Positions 37,652 through 46,231 of a stretch of 64,000 nt of DNA are shown piece by piece (the first letter of the stretch is position 1; the number at the start of each line of letters is the position of its first letter). The position numbers and the translations under genes were made by a program. The notes beneath the pieces are model-generated. The model did not search any database, had not been told where the DNA came from, and saw only the letters and a program-made list of their open reading frames with translations. The stretch lies in the NCBI GenBank assembly GCA_037445875.1, contig JBBIJR010000005.1:12507-76506 (forward strand), written 5' to 3'. The DNA is from JBBIJR01 sp037445875. Lineage in GTDB: Bacteria; CLD3; SB21.

Positions 37652-37996
37652 TCAGGCCGGGTTCCAGCTCATGGCTTTGCCGCCGAGCAGGTGAAAGTGC
37701 AAATGGTAGACCTCCTGTCCGGCGAAACGGCCGTTGTTCACGATCACGCGATAACCGTTTTCTTTAAGGCCCTGCTCGTCTGCGATACGGTTGACCGTAA
37801 GTAGCAGGCGTCCGACGAGGGCCTCATCCGCCTGCCGGAGATCGGCGAGCTTCTCAATATGTTTTCTCGGAATCACGAGGATGTGCGTGGGCGCTTTCGG
37901 ACGGATGTCCCGGAAAGCTACCACCTCGTCGTCTTCGAACACGAATTGACCGGGTATCGCCTTAGCGGCGATCTTGCAGAAGATGCAATCGGACAT
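37652..37996 (-). CDS. HIT family nucleotide hydrolase/transferase
   Basis: A 114-residue histidine triad protein of the HinT type. CIFCKI at the N-terminus (zinc Cys pair), VIPRKHIEKLADL, then the triad HLHFHLLGG. HinT enzymes hydrolyse adenosine phosphoramidates. I placed the start at ATG 37996, where AGGAG lies about 7 nt upstream; the longer open frame upstream is in the neighbouring gene's territory. It lies 10 nt after the GATase gene and 13 nt before lipA. Confidence 0.93.
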   Translation of the reverse strand: MSDCIFCKIAAKAIPGQFVFEDDEVVAFRDIRPKAPTHILVIPRKHIEKLADLRQADEALVGRLLLTVNRIADEQGLKENGYRVIVNNGRFAGQEVYHLHFHLLGGKAMSWNPA

Positions 37997-38006
37997 CAGC
38001 GTTCTC

Positions 38007-38909
38007 CTAGTTGTGAAAATTGTCCGCCCCGTCCTGTGGAAAACCCAGGACGCCGGGATTGATGGCCGGTTGATCGTGCTGGGCCATGAGGCGGTTGTAG
38101 GATCGCAGCAGAAAACCGGGCAGTACGGTCTTGTACGTGCGCATGAGTTTGTTGGGATTCTCGAGCGAGCGGACCAGCTCCTCGTATTTCTCCTCACCCA
38201 TAACCTCGACGATGTGCTCTCGTTCCTTTGGCTCCGTGATGCGCATTAAGATCCCGCTTTTCTCCGCTTCGGGGTGGAACTGCACAGTTTCGATTTCGCC
38301 CGTGTAACGCAGGCCTGTCAGCGCGTCTCCGGCGCCTTCTTCCGTACCCTCGTACGACAGGATCTCGATCCCGGCTTCCCGAAGCAAGCGTCGATCAGGG
38401 TCGGTGACCTGCCAATCGCGGTTGTCAAACGCGTAGAATTTCTCCTGCAGTCCTTCGAAGATCGGGTCCCGCCGTCCCTCCGGTGTCTGAAAGATCGGAA
38501 CGATGCCGAGGTTGCGGACCGTACGGCGGCTGATGCGTGCCACGGCGAACTTCTTGACCATGAGTTGGAAGGAATGGCAGATGCCGAAAAAGAACTTCTT
38601 AGCGTCGCGTGTCTGATTGTGGGCCATGAGATCATCCACGAGACGGAAAAACCGCACTTCCCACTCAGCGCCCGTATCGTCCAAGGGGCTTCCCGGTCCC
38701 CCGGTCGAGATATAGAGATCGTGAGACGTGTCCGGAACCTCGCTGCGGTCGCGCACGTGAAAAATGCGGACCTGCAGTTCTGTGTGTGGATGGTACGTGC
38801 GGATTCGATAGCCAAAGTCGGAAAGGATCCGCTTGATGTTTCGGACCGCGATATTTCGCGCTCCATTGTTCATGTCCAGAACCGCGACCCGGATGCATAT
38901 TTCCGGCAT
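38007..38909 (-). CDS. Class I glutamine amidotransferase-like protein
   Basis: About 300 residues. Residues 5-230 match type 1 GATase domains: STGGPGSPLDD (oxyanion region), the nucleophile Cys in FFGICHSFQLM and the His-Glu pair in VQFHPEAE. The last 70 residues are an extra helical tail. No synthetase domain is fused, so the ammonia acceptor is unknown; it may be a stand-alone glutaminase or an inactive sensor. I chose ATG 38909; TTG 38963 would add 18 residues and sits right after an AT-rich GATAAATA stretch. Confidence 0.82.
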   Translation of the reverse strand: MPEICIRVAVLDMNNGARNIAVRNIKRILSDFGYRIRTYHPHTELQVRIFHVRDRSEVPDTSHDLYISTGGPGSPLDDTGAEWEVRFFRLVDDLMAHNQTRDAKKFFFGICHSFQLMVKKFAVARISRRTVRNLGIVPIFQTPEGRRDPIFEGLQEKFYAFDNRDWQVTDPDRRLLREAGIEILSYEGTEEGAGDALTGLRYTGEIETVQFHPEAEKSGILMRITEPKEREHIVEVMGEEKYEELVRSLENPNKLMRTYKTVLPGFLLRSYNRLMAQHDQPAINPGVLGFPQDGADNFHN

Positions 38910-38982
38910 GCGGTTCAGCGCCTTTTCCCGACTCAGGTATTTGTGAATAGCTTGTGCGCTCAATATTTATCGCTTTGCTGCT

Positions 38983-39738
38983 CTATGGTACGGTTGTTCG
39001 TGCGCGAATTGCCGCGCTCTTTTTCATGGCAAAATAAAGGACAAGGACCGAAAAAGCAACCCACAAAACCGACCAGAATACCGCTGGCAGCCAGAACAAC
39101 TGTGCAACGGCATCCGCGTCCGAGTGCGGGAGGCTGTATTCGCTCTTAGGTGCACCGAGCGAAAGACGGACCAGGGTAATCACATCCCGGATGGAGTTGA
39201 GGGCGGCCTGCACGGCAAGGAAATTCAGCGCATAGAAATTGAACAAGTCGCCGGTCTTAACGGCTACCATGATGAGAGCGACGGCAAAGCCGGCGCACAC
39301 GATCATCGTAAAGAGGTCCCGGACATACAGCGCCAGGACGATCAGGAACACGAGTCCGAGGGCGAAGAGGAGCATGCGAGCCAGCCGCCGGTAGGCGCTC
39401 GCTACAATCAAAAGCCCGCCGAACAAAGCCGCTCCCAGGTACCCGGCGCTGGACACAAAACCCTGCGCCAGGCGCCCTCCGGATATTCGGGTCATCGTGT
39501 AGCCGCTGGTGTCGGGATTGAGCACGATGCGTCCGACTTCGCCGCCCACCAACCATGCGGCCAACGCGTGACCGCCCTCATGGATGAACGTCGTGAAGAA
39601 TTCGAAGGGCAGCAGGATGCGTCCGACCAGCGGCAAGGAGGAGAGTACCAGCGACAGCACGGCCAGCCCAACGATCAGCGCGTTGGCCCGCCAGGTCCCG
39701 ATCGGGGTCCGACCCGGTTGGGCAGGCGGCATCGTCAT
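38983..39738 (-). CDS. M50B-like membrane metalloprotease
   Basis: 251 residues with about six hydrophobic helices. HEGGH (about residue 42) inside the second helix is the HExxH zinc site, followed by GGEVGRIVLNPDTSGYT, typical of the M50B-like family. Such proteins may cut transmembrane substrates. The start overlaps the kmo stop (ATGA), so it is coupled to the kynurenine genes, though no functional link is obvious. Confidence 0.86.
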   Translation of the reverse strand: MTMPPAQPGRTPIGTWRANALIVGLAVLSLVLSSLPLVGRILLPFEFFTTFIHEGGHALAAWLVGGEVGRIVLNPDTSGYTMTRISGGRLAQGFVSSAGYLGAALFGGLLIVASAYRRLARMLLFALGLVFLIVLALYVRDLFTMIVCAGFAVALIMVAVKTGDLFNFYALNFLAVQAALNSIRDVITLVRLSLGAPKSEYSLPHSDADAVAQLFWLPAVFWSVLWVAFSVLVLYFAMKKSAAIRARTTVP

Positions 39739-41114
39739 GACGGCATCACTTCCGAAAAGGCGTCCACAAGTTTCAACTGGATGAGGTGCGAGGCCTGCTC
39801 GAGATCGATACGGTCGGCCCGCTCGGTGTTTGCGGCCAGCTCATCCAGAATCTCCTCCTGGATCTTCCCTCGCTTCATGGCCACAGAATACGGCACGCGA
39901 TGAAACGTCACCATGGAGTATTTCGGTACGAAGCGATCGGGGAACTTCTCCTCCAGTACGTGCTCGATCTCCTTCTTGAGGATGAACCGGGGATCGGTCA
40001 CGAGGTCGCGCATTTCATAGAAATTCTCGACGGCCAGGTCGGCGATGGCATCGGCGTTGGCCTTCCGCAGCCTTTCAAACGAACGAAAGACGTTTTCCCA
40101 ATCCCGGCCGTGCTGCTCGATGCAACCGTTGAGCACCGTACAATCTTCGAACGCGCAGTTCATCCCCTGGCCGTAGAAGGGCACGATGGCGTGCGCGGCA
40201 TCACCCAACAGCAGGGCCTTGTCGTCCACGTGCCACGGATCGCACTTGATGGTCACGAGACTCCCGGTGGGGTTAGCAAAGAACTCCTCCGTGAGACGAG
40301 GCATCAAAGGCAGCACGTCGGGGAACTGCTCCTGGAAGAACGAAGAGACTTTATCCTCCCGGTCCAGACTCTCAAAACTGTTTTCTCCGCTGTACGGATA
40401 GAAGAGGGTGCAGGTAAAGCTGCCGTCGAGATTTGGCAGGGCGATGAGCATGTACGTCTTGCGCGGCCATATATGCAGGGCATTCTTTTCGATCTGGAAC
40501 TCTCCCCGCGGGGCCGGCGGAATGAGGAGTTCTTTGTAACCATGTTCCAGGAATTGTTGGGAGTAATTGAAACGGCCGACCTTCTGCATGTCCGCCCGTA
40601 TGGCCGAGGCAGATCCGTCGGTGCCGATCACCGTCTCGCCCGTGACGGTATAGGTGTGGGCCGTGGTTTCGTCTTTGAGGTACACCAGGCCCTCATCAAA
40701 ACCCATCCCGATGCAGCGTTGATTGAAATGAAAGTGAATGCCTCCCTGTGCCTCGGCGAGGTCCATGAGGCGCATATTCAGCTCTCCCCGGGAGACGGCG
40801 TTGATCACCTCGCTCTCGTTCTTGCCGTACGGTTGAGAGTGGAGCGTACCGTCGAGGTGGTGGACCATACGTCCCTTCATCGGGATGGAAATCTTCATAA
40901 TATCGTCGTAAAGCCCGACTTCCTTCAGTGCATGAATGCCTCGCGTCGACAGCGCGAGATTGATCGAGCGGCCAGCGCTGATTCTCGTTTTTCGCATGTC
41001 CGGCCGCCGTTCGTACACGTCCACCTGAAAGCCCCGGCGCGCGAGGTATACCCCCAGCAGCGATCCGGCCAGGCCGGCTCCGACCACGATGATTGGTTTG
41101 GAGGTTGTTGCCAT
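39735..41114 (-). CDS. kmo: Kynurenine 3-monooxygenase
   Basis: FAD-dependent hydroxylase converting L-kynurenine to 3-hydroxykynurenine. 459 residues. The N-terminal dinucleotide fold is VVGAGLAGSLLGVYLARRG, then the DG motif VIGTDGSASAIR, then GDAAHAIVPFYGQGMNCAFED (here cited as GDAAHAIVP and GQGMNCAFED), all hallmarks of the family. FEDC and the C-terminal MVTFHRVPYS stretch agree with bacterial KMOs. It lies 9 nt after kynU. Together the two form the middle of tryptophan-to-NAD synthesis. Confidence 0.94.
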   Translation of the reverse strand: MATTSKPIIVVGAGLAGSLLGVYLARRGFQVDVYERRPDMRKTRISAGRSINLALSTRGIHALKEVGLYDDIMKISIPMKGRMVHHLDGTLHSQPYGKNESEVINAVSRGELNMRLMDLAEAQGGIHFHFNQRCIGMGFDEGLVYLKDETTAHTYTVTGETVIGTDGSASAIRADMQKVGRFNYSQQFLEHGYKELLIPPAPRGEFQIEKNALHIWPRKTYMLIALPNLDGSFTCTLFYPYSGENSFESLDREDKVSSFFQEQFPDVLPLMPRLTEEFFANPTGSLVTIKCDPWHVDDKALLLGDAAHAIVPFYGQGMNCAFEDCTVLNGCIEQHGRDWENVFRSFERLRKANADAIADLAVENFYEMRDLVTDPRFILKKEIEHVLEEKFPDRFVPKYSMVTFHRVPYSVAMKRGKIQEEILDELAANTERADRIDLEQASHLIQLKLVDAFSEVMPS

Positions 41115-41123
41115 GGTGGTTCC

Positions 41124-42386
41124 TTATACGTATGACTTGAGAATCTGAACGAAACGGTAAACATCCAGGAATGAATTGTACAGCGGTACAGGGGCCACGC
41201 GAATCACGTCGGGCTCCCGCCAATCGCACACTACGCCCTGTCCGGCCAACGCCTGATGCACGATCCGTCCGTTGCGAGGCACGACGAGCGAGAGCTGACA
41301 ACCGCGCTGCGGCCGGTCCCGCGGCGTCAGGCACCGGATGCGCCCACCCAGCTCGTCCAGCAGGTATTCGAGGTACGCCGTGAGGCGTTCGCTCTTAGCA
41401 CGCAGGTTCTCCATTCCGGCCTCGTCGAACACATCGAGCGACGCCTTGAGCGCAGCCAGTTGAAAGATCGGCGGATTGCTCAACTGCCATCCCTCCGCCG
41501 TCGGGATGGCCGTGAAGACGTCCGGCATGAGAAAACGCGTCTCCTTGTCGTGACCCCACCAACCGGCAAAGCGCGGCAGATCGGTCCGCCGCACGTGGCG
41601 GTCGTGAACGAAACACCCGGCGATTGCGCCGGGACCGGCGTTGAGATACTTATAACTGCACCATACGGCAAAATCGACGTCCCACTCGTGCAGTCTCAAC
41701 AGCAGATTGCCCGCCGCGTGGGCGAGATCGAATCCGACCGAACAACCTCGCGCATGACCGGCACGTACGATACGCTCCATATCGAACGCCTGTCCTGTGT
41801 AATAATTGACGCCGCCGAACAGGATCAGAGCAATCGACGACCCCTCACGGGCGATCAAGTCTTCGATGTCCTCCGTACGCAGCGTTGCTTCTCCGGACCG
41901 GGGGACGGGAATCAGCAGCGTGTCGGACGGATCGAATCCGTGGAACCGAATCTGGGACTCCACGGCATACCGGTCCGACGGAAAAGCCCCGGGTTCGATC
42001 AGAATCTTACGTCGGTCCCGTGTCGGCCGGTAAAACGTGACCATCATCAGGTGCAGGTTGACCGTCAGGGAATTCATGTTCACCACTTCCGACGGCTGAG
42101 CGCCCACGAGCCTCGCCGTTTGTTCTGTCAGGAATTCGTGATACGGCAGCCACGGTCGTTTGGCGTGAAAATGGCCCTCCACGCCTAACCTCGCCCAGTC
42201 GTCGAGTTCCTGCTCGACCATCGCGCGAGCCGCTGCCGGCTGCAAACCGAGCGAATTCCCGCAGAAGTAAATGCACTCCGTACCGTCGGTCCGGCGAGGG
42301 ATGAGAAAGCGCCGACGATAACCGGCCATAGGGTCGTCGGTGTCGAGCGCATGGGCGAACGCTTCGTCGGTCCGGAACTCAGTCAT
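41124..42386 (-). CDS. kynU: Kynureninase
   Basis: PLP enzyme that cleaves kynurenine or 3-hydroxykynurenine to (3-hydroxy)anthranilate and alanine. 420 residues. The PLP Lys is in WCSYKYLNAGPGAIAG, the cofactor Asp in VGFDLAHAAGN, and the N-terminal IYFCGNSLGLQP is characteristic. GGAGG lies 4 nt before ATG 42386, which overlaps the stop of the DUF4416 gene (ATGA). It is directly followed by kmo. Confidence 0.95.
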   Translation of the reverse strand: MTEFRTDEAFAHALDTDDPMAGYRRRFLIPRRTDGTECIYFCGNSLGLQPAAARAMVEQELDDWARLGVEGHFHAKRPWLPYHEFLTEQTARLVGAQPSEVVNMNSLTVNLHLMMVTFYRPTRDRRKILIEPGAFPSDRYAVESQIRFHGFDPSDTLLIPVPRSGEATLRTEDIEDLIAREGSSIALILFGGVNYYTGQAFDMERIVRAGHARGCSVGFDLAHAAGNLLLRLHEWDVDFAVWCSYKYLNAGPGAIAGCFVHDRHVRRTDLPRFAGWWGHDKETRFLMPDVFTAIPTAEGWQLSNPPIFQLAALKASLDVFDEAGMENLRAKSERLTAYLEYLLDELGGRIRCLTPRDRPQRGCQLSLVVPRNGRIVHQALAGQGVVCDWREPDVIRVAPVPLYNSFLDVYRFVQILKSYV

Positions 42387-42931
42387 GGGGCCTCCGCGGG
42401 CACGTGCGGTGAACGGATCTGTACCAGATATCGCGTTCGAACGTCGTTGAAGAAGCGGATCACATCCGGCTGGCGCAGATCGGGGAATGTCCACGCAACC
42501 GGTTCGAAGGTATGCTTGCGGAACATCAGTTGGAGATCGGCGTAGATGCCGTGTCCGATGTGCACTCGGTGGGCCAGGTTCTTTGCGGTGGCCATCACGA
42601 GCTTGGCATCGGCAAGGTACCCGGGATCGATGTTCACCGAACGCCGGCCGTCCCGCACAAAACGACGTTCCAGTTCATTGCTCCATATCTTGTGATCCGG
42701 TATCGTGTCGGCCTCCACGAGCCGTCCGAATGCGACGTACATTTTCTTCAATCCGGCGCCGAACTCTTCCACATAGTAGGTCGTTTGGACGAAATCGAAC
42801 GGCTGGCCGGTGAAATCCGTCGGTCCCCAATGATCGTCGACCCGCTGCAGCACTTCGGACATAGGAACGGACGCGTTCCACATCACTCCGCAGACCAGTT
42901 TGACGGGGACCGGAGGATGAATCTCACTCAT
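42383..42931 (-). CDS. DUF4416 family protein
   Basis: 182 residues. PVKLVCGVMWNAS at the N-terminus, FVQTTYYVEEFGAGLKKMYVAF in the middle (cited as TTYYVEEFG), then SVNIDPGYLADAKLVMATAKN and TFPDLRQPDVIRFFNDVR match the DUF4416 pattern. Function is not known. The start is uncertain: ATG 42931 has no Shine-Dalgarno. It lies 87 nt after the NTP-transferase gene and overlaps kynU. Confidence 0.82.
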   Translation of the reverse strand: MSEIHPPVPVKLVCGVMWNASVPMSEVLQRVDDHWGPTDFTGQPFDFVQTTYYVEEFGAGLKKMYVAFGRLVEADTIPDHKIWSNELERRFVRDGRRSVNIDPGYLADAKLVMATAKNLAHRVHIGHGIYADLQLMFRKHTFEPVAWTFPDLRQPDVIRFFNDVRTRYLVQIRSPHVPAEAP

Positions 42932-43018
42932 GATGGGAAAAAGTACCACGCGGAAGGTTGAAATGCCACCAATAAAAAACGTTGCGGGCCTCCGTCTCCC
43001 GAGGCACACGAGCCCGGA

Positions 43019-43777
43019 TCAGAGACCCGCTCCGGGCGTATTGAGAAACGGAACCATGATCCGATTGGCCGTTTCCAGGTCCTCGGGCGTGTCGATCTCT
43101 ATGCATCGGTGAGGAAACGTGTCGAGCATGCGAACCGATTCTCCCGCGTCGATGAGTTCCTGAAAGGACGCCTCGTAGTACTCGCCTCTTCGCCCCTCGC
43201 GATTCATTCGCCGGTCGAGTACGTCGAACAGCTTATGCGTGAAGTCGGGTGTAAACTTCTCGATTCCGATAGACTCACCTTGGCAGGCAAGCGGATCGAG
43301 TGTCTTGGCGAGCGCGACGATGCGGCCGTTGCTGTCGACCATGACTTTCATTTCTTCGGTTCCCAGATGGTCCGAACGCCGCACGGCGAGGTAGTTGTGA
43401 TCGGAGCGGGCGGCCATCAGCGATTCCAGGAGACTCTTTTCGAAAAGAACGTCGCCGTCCATCAAAACCATGCCTTCGCCGGAAAAGGCGCGACCGGCAT
43501 GCCAGAGAGAGTAACTGTTGTTGGTGGATGCGTAGTCGTCGTTGCGGATGAACTGCACGCGAACGTCCGGAAATCGTTCCCGGAAGAAACGCAGGAAGTG
43601 GTCCTCGCGGTAACCTGTGACGACGACGAATTCCGTGATGCCGCACGCCTTTGCCGCCTCGATCGACCAGGCGAGCAACGGTTTCCCGTTGACGGGGAGA
43701 AGTGCCTTCGGCGTGCGATCCGTCAAGGGGCGGAGACGCTGTCCGACACCGGCGACGAGGTAGACGGCCTTAAACAT
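43019..43777 (-). CDS. Nucleotidyltransferase (sugar/alcohol-1-phosphate NTP transferase family)
   Basis: 252 residues. The N-terminal AGVGQRLRPLTDRTPKALLPV is the NTP-binding signature (split: AGVGQRLRPLT, PKALLPVNGKPLL), and VLMDGDVLF holds the metal-binding Asp. The compact length and IRNDDYASTNNSYSLW match phosphocholine/inositol-phosphate cytidylyltransferases. Its stop overlaps nothing downstream, but its start overlaps the CDP-alcohol phosphatidyltransferase stop by 8 nt, so it probably makes the CDP-activated head group used by that enzyme. The activated compound is unknown. Confidence 0.87.
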   Translation of the reverse strand: MFKAVYLVAGVGQRLRPLTDRTPKALLPVNGKPLLAWSIEAAKACGITEFVVVTGYREDHFLRFFRERFPDVRVQFIRNDDYASTNNSYSLWHAGRAFSGEGMVLMDGDVLFEKSLLESLMAARSDHNYLAVRRSDHLGTEEMKVMVDSNGRIVALAKTLDPLACQGESIGIEKFTPDFTHKLFDVLDRRMNREGRRGEYYEASFQELIDAGESVRMLDTFPHRCIEIDTPEDLETANRIMVPFLNTPGAGL

Positions 43778-44645
43778 GACCGGTTCTGGCCATCATGGTT
43801 CTGAGAATCTGCCGCTGGTACAGCCAGAGCCCGATGGCCCACAGGTTGCCAAATACGATGCTGTAGTAGAAAAATACCATGAGGCTCTCCGTGCAGGCGG
43901 TTGCGATGAGGACGGAGTAATAGGTCGTTGGGCCGAGAAAGCTCCACAGGCGAATGGCCAGCCGGTTGGCCTCGGCGTACACGGCCGGGTCGTGGGTCTG
44001 CGGTTCACCTCGTCCGCCGTTCTGCAAGCGCAAGTACCACAGGTAACAGCGGATCAGGGTCCTCTCGAAATACGATCCTCGTTCCCGGCGCAGGCGCTCC
44101 AGTTCTTCTTCAAATACGCGCAGTTCTTCCTCGATTGAATTGACCTTCCCAAGTGCTCGCGCCATGTATTCGCTGCGGTAGTAGTCGAAAAGCATCGAGT
44201 GCAGAATGGCGCTGATGCCCGCCGCAACGGCGAGGAACCACGGATGATACGGCACGGCAAGGAAACCCCGGTTCAGTCCAAATCCGAGGCCGAGGTATAA
44301 TGCGATGTTCATGATATAGTCTCCCGCCCCGTCGATGATGCGGCCGATCCTCGATCCGCTCCCTTTCAGGCGCGCCAGCATGCCGTCCGCGCAATCGAGA
44401 ACATTAGCCGCGGCGAGGACCGCCGCTCCGCCGACCATCGCCCTTTGCGTTCCGGCGCCAAAACAAGCCCCCGCCGAAACGCCCAGGCCGATCGACAGGA
44501 ATGTCAACTGATTCGGCGTCAGGGAGGATCGGTAGACCAGCTTGACGAGAAGAAACGCAAGGGGGCGGAACACAAAGAGATCCAATACCTCTTCCACCTG
44601 CGGATGTTTGAGCGACTGCCGGTACTCAGCGAGCCACGTCCGCAT
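43770..44645 (-). CDS. CDP-alcohol phosphatidyltransferase family membrane enzyme
   Basis: 291 residues with five to six hydrophobic helices. The CDP-OH-P motif D-x2-DG-x2-AR-x8-G-x3-D-x3-D is intact: DCADGMLARL, then GRIIDGAGD. The region after it contains a long charged coiled coil (EEELRVFEEELERLRRERG). Start chosen at ATG 44645, 20 nt inside the upstream aminotransferase gene; a longer frame to 44717 is in that gene's territory. It likely transfers a phospho-head group onto a lipid or second alcohol. Confidence 0.88.
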   Translation of the reverse strand: MRTWLAEYRQSLKHPQVEEVLDLFVFRPLAFLLVKLVYRSSLTPNQLTFLSIGLGVSAGACFGAGTQRAMVGGAAVLAAANVLDCADGMLARLKGSGSRIGRIIDGAGDYIMNIALYLGLGFGLNRGFLAVPYHPWFLAVAAGISAILHSMLFDYYRSEYMARALGKVNSIEEELRVFEEELERLRRERGSYFERTLIRCYLWYLRLQNGGRGEPQTHDPAVYAEANRLAIRLWSFLGPTTYYSVLIATACTESLMVFFYYSIVFGNLWAIGLWLYQRQILRTMMARTGHV

Positions 44646-45687
44646 GGTCTTTTCCGATACGGTCCGCCACGGCCTTGAGGGAGTCCAGCACCAGACGATT
44701 CTGCTCCGGCTTTCCAAGGCTGATTCGCACGTGGTCCTTGAGAAGAGAGTCGGCGAAGAACTTGATCTTGATATGAAGTGAATCCAGCCGGGCCTTGAGG
44801 AGGTCGGTCATCGCTGGATCGAGTTTGACCAGCAGAAAATTGGCATCCGACCGGTAGCAGGTGATGCCCGGATAGACCGCCAGTTCGCTGTAGAAGGCGT
44901 TCTTGTCCTCGCTCATCAGGTCCGCGATACGCCGGTAATGTTCCGGGTGGTCCATGGCCGCGAGGACCAATCGTTCACTGAGCTGGTTGTAGCCAAGGTA
45001 GAGGGTTGTGTATCGGGCGAACTCCCTGAATCGCTCGCTGATGGCGGCATATCCCATCCGCACGCCGGCCAGACCGTAATACTTCGAGAAGGACCGGCAG
45101 ATCATGACGTTGTCGAATTCCGTAACGAGGGATTTGACGTAGGCAGACTCCAGGGAGTGATATCCCCAGTAGGCCTCGTCCACCACTACGACCGACTGTT
45201 TGAAATGCCTCAACAACTCACGCAGCATCTCGATCGGCATGACATGGCCCGTAGGGTTGTTCGGAGACGCCACAAACACCACCCGTGGCTGATGGAGTTC
45301 GTACACTCTGAGCATGTCTTCCATCCGGTAGTGGAACGTCCGGCCGTCGGGAAACACGCGGTATGTGCACGTGGGCGCTCCGACTTCTTTTCCGATGGCG
45401 CCGTAGTACCACCACGACACTTCGGGAACCATCAGGAATTGTCCCTCGCTGAGGTGATGGTGGACGGCCATTTTGAGAAGCGACTCCGTCCCGTAACCCA
45501 GAAGGACGTTGCTTTCGGGCAGCCCGAGCCACTCTGCCAGACGCTCCGACACGCGGCTCTTGACTCCGCGATCGTAATCTCGCGTGTAGTGAGTGAGGTG
45601 TTCGGCGGCGATGGATCGGAGAATTTCCATGCATGCTTCGGGCGGATCGTACTGGCTCTCGTTGCGATCCAGATAGATGGTTTTCAT
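44626..45687 (-). CDS. Class I/II PLP aminotransferase (HisC/CobD-like)
   Basis: 353 residues. Signatures: YLDRNESQYDPP, LLGYGTESLLK, FVASPNNPTGHV, VVVDEAYWGY (PLP Asp/Tyr), and the Schiff-base Lys in SFSKYYGLAGVRMGY. It resembles histidinol-phosphate aminotransferases and threonine-phosphate decarboxylases. It heads the long minus-strand run with GGGGGTGG before the ATG. Its 3' end overlaps the phosphatidyltransferase gene by 20 nt, and no his genes are nearby. A role in making an amino-alcohol or aminophosphonate head group is therefore more likely than histidine synthesis (inference). Confidence 0.86.
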   Translation of the reverse strand: MKTIYLDRNESQYDPPEACMEILRSIAAEHLTHYTRDYDRGVKSRVSERLAEWLGLPESNVLLGYGTESLLKMAVHHHLSEGQFLMVPEVSWWYYGAIGKEVGAPTCTYRVFPDGRTFHYRMEDMLRVYELHQPRVVFVASPNNPTGHVMPIEMLRELLRHFKQSVVVVDEAYWGYHSLESAYVKSLVTEFDNVMICRSFSKYYGLAGVRMGYAAISERFREFARYTTLYLGYNQLSERLVLAAMDHPEHYRRIADLMSEDKNAFYSELAVYPGITCYRSDANFLLVKLDPAMTDLLKARLDSLHIKIKFFADSLLKDHVRISLGKPEQNRLVLDSLKAVADRIGKDHADVAR

Positions 45688-45824
45688 AGGCCACCCCCTG
45701 TCAGGGCCGTGCGACGGACGCCGGCATTGGATTGAAAGATCGGACGTTGATTCATCTATATCCAGCGCGCCAAGTTCTCCCCGCCGTTCCGCACGAGGCG
45801 GAAGTATTCATCGGGGCTCGGCAT
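45684..45824 (-). other. Two abutting tiny ORFs upstream of the aminotransferase gene
   Basis: ATG 45824 to TAG 45756 encodes 22 residues (MPSPDEYFRLVRNGGENLAR...). ATG 45755 immediately follows and encodes 23 residues (MNQRPIFQSNAGVRRTALTG...), with its TGA overlapping the aminotransferase ATG. The first reads like real protein sequence. Neither has a Shine-Dalgarno. They may be remnants of one gene or leader peptides, or chance. Confidence 0.25.
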
Positions 45825-45898
45825 GTCGGGATGAAATGCTTGGGATAAAGTAGGCGTTGCGTGTGTAATAAGCCACGAAATTCCGCTCAGAGGAGTTC

Positions 45899-45945
45899 AA
45901 AAAAAAGAATGCGTCGTCCCTTCTTCCGAAAGGATGACGCATTCC
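45899..45945 (-). terminator. Rho-independent terminator of rpmB
   Basis: A 13-bp stem, GAATGCGTCRTCC pairing across positions 45907-45919 and 45932-45944 with one mismatch/wobble, is followed on the minus strand by eight Ts (45906-45899). It lies 21 nt past the rpmB stop. Confidence 0.92.
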
Positions 45946-45965
45946 AAGGTGGCTGGTCGCAGGGC

Positions 45966-46154
45966 TCAGGCAGCCTTCGAAACACGGCCGGACTTGATGC
46001 ACTGGGTGCACACCTTGATGCGCTTCATGCCGCCATTGACCTTGGCGCGAACTTCCTGCAGATTGGGCAGCCAGCGGCGCTTGGTCTTGTTGTTGGCATG
46101 ACTCACGCTGTGTCCGTACATGGGGCTCTTCCCGCAAATCTCACAACGCTTCAT
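45966..46154 (-). CDS. rpmB: Large ribosomal subunit protein bL28
   Basis: 62 residues, a normal length. MKRCEICGKSP.YGHSVSHANNKTKRRW is cited here as RCEICGKSP and SHANNKTKRRW; VCTQCIKSGRV closes it. Two CxxC pairs make it the zinc-binding (C+) form. AGGAG lies about 10 nt before ATG 46154. It has its own promoter and terminator. Confidence 0.97.
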   Translation of the reverse strand: MKRCEICGKSPMYGHSVSHANNKTKRRWLPNLQEVRAKVNGGMKRIKVCTQCIKSGRVSKAA

Positions 46155-46202
46155 GGCAAAAGCACTCCTGATACTGAATTTCTCAGTTTCCAAAATCGGC
46201 CA

Positions 46203-46231
46203 ATGATACTCAACGGGCGATATAAATGCAA
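46203..46231 (-). promoter_or_regulatory. Predicted promoter of rpmB
   Basis: On the minus strand TTGCAT (46231-46226), 17 bp, TATCAT (46208-46203). Transcription would start near 46196, giving a leader of about 40 nt with AGGAG. Confidence 0.6.

Noticed and set aside
39786..41135. 449-codon plus-strand frame over kmo
   Set aside because: Shadow of kmo, which has full family signatures.
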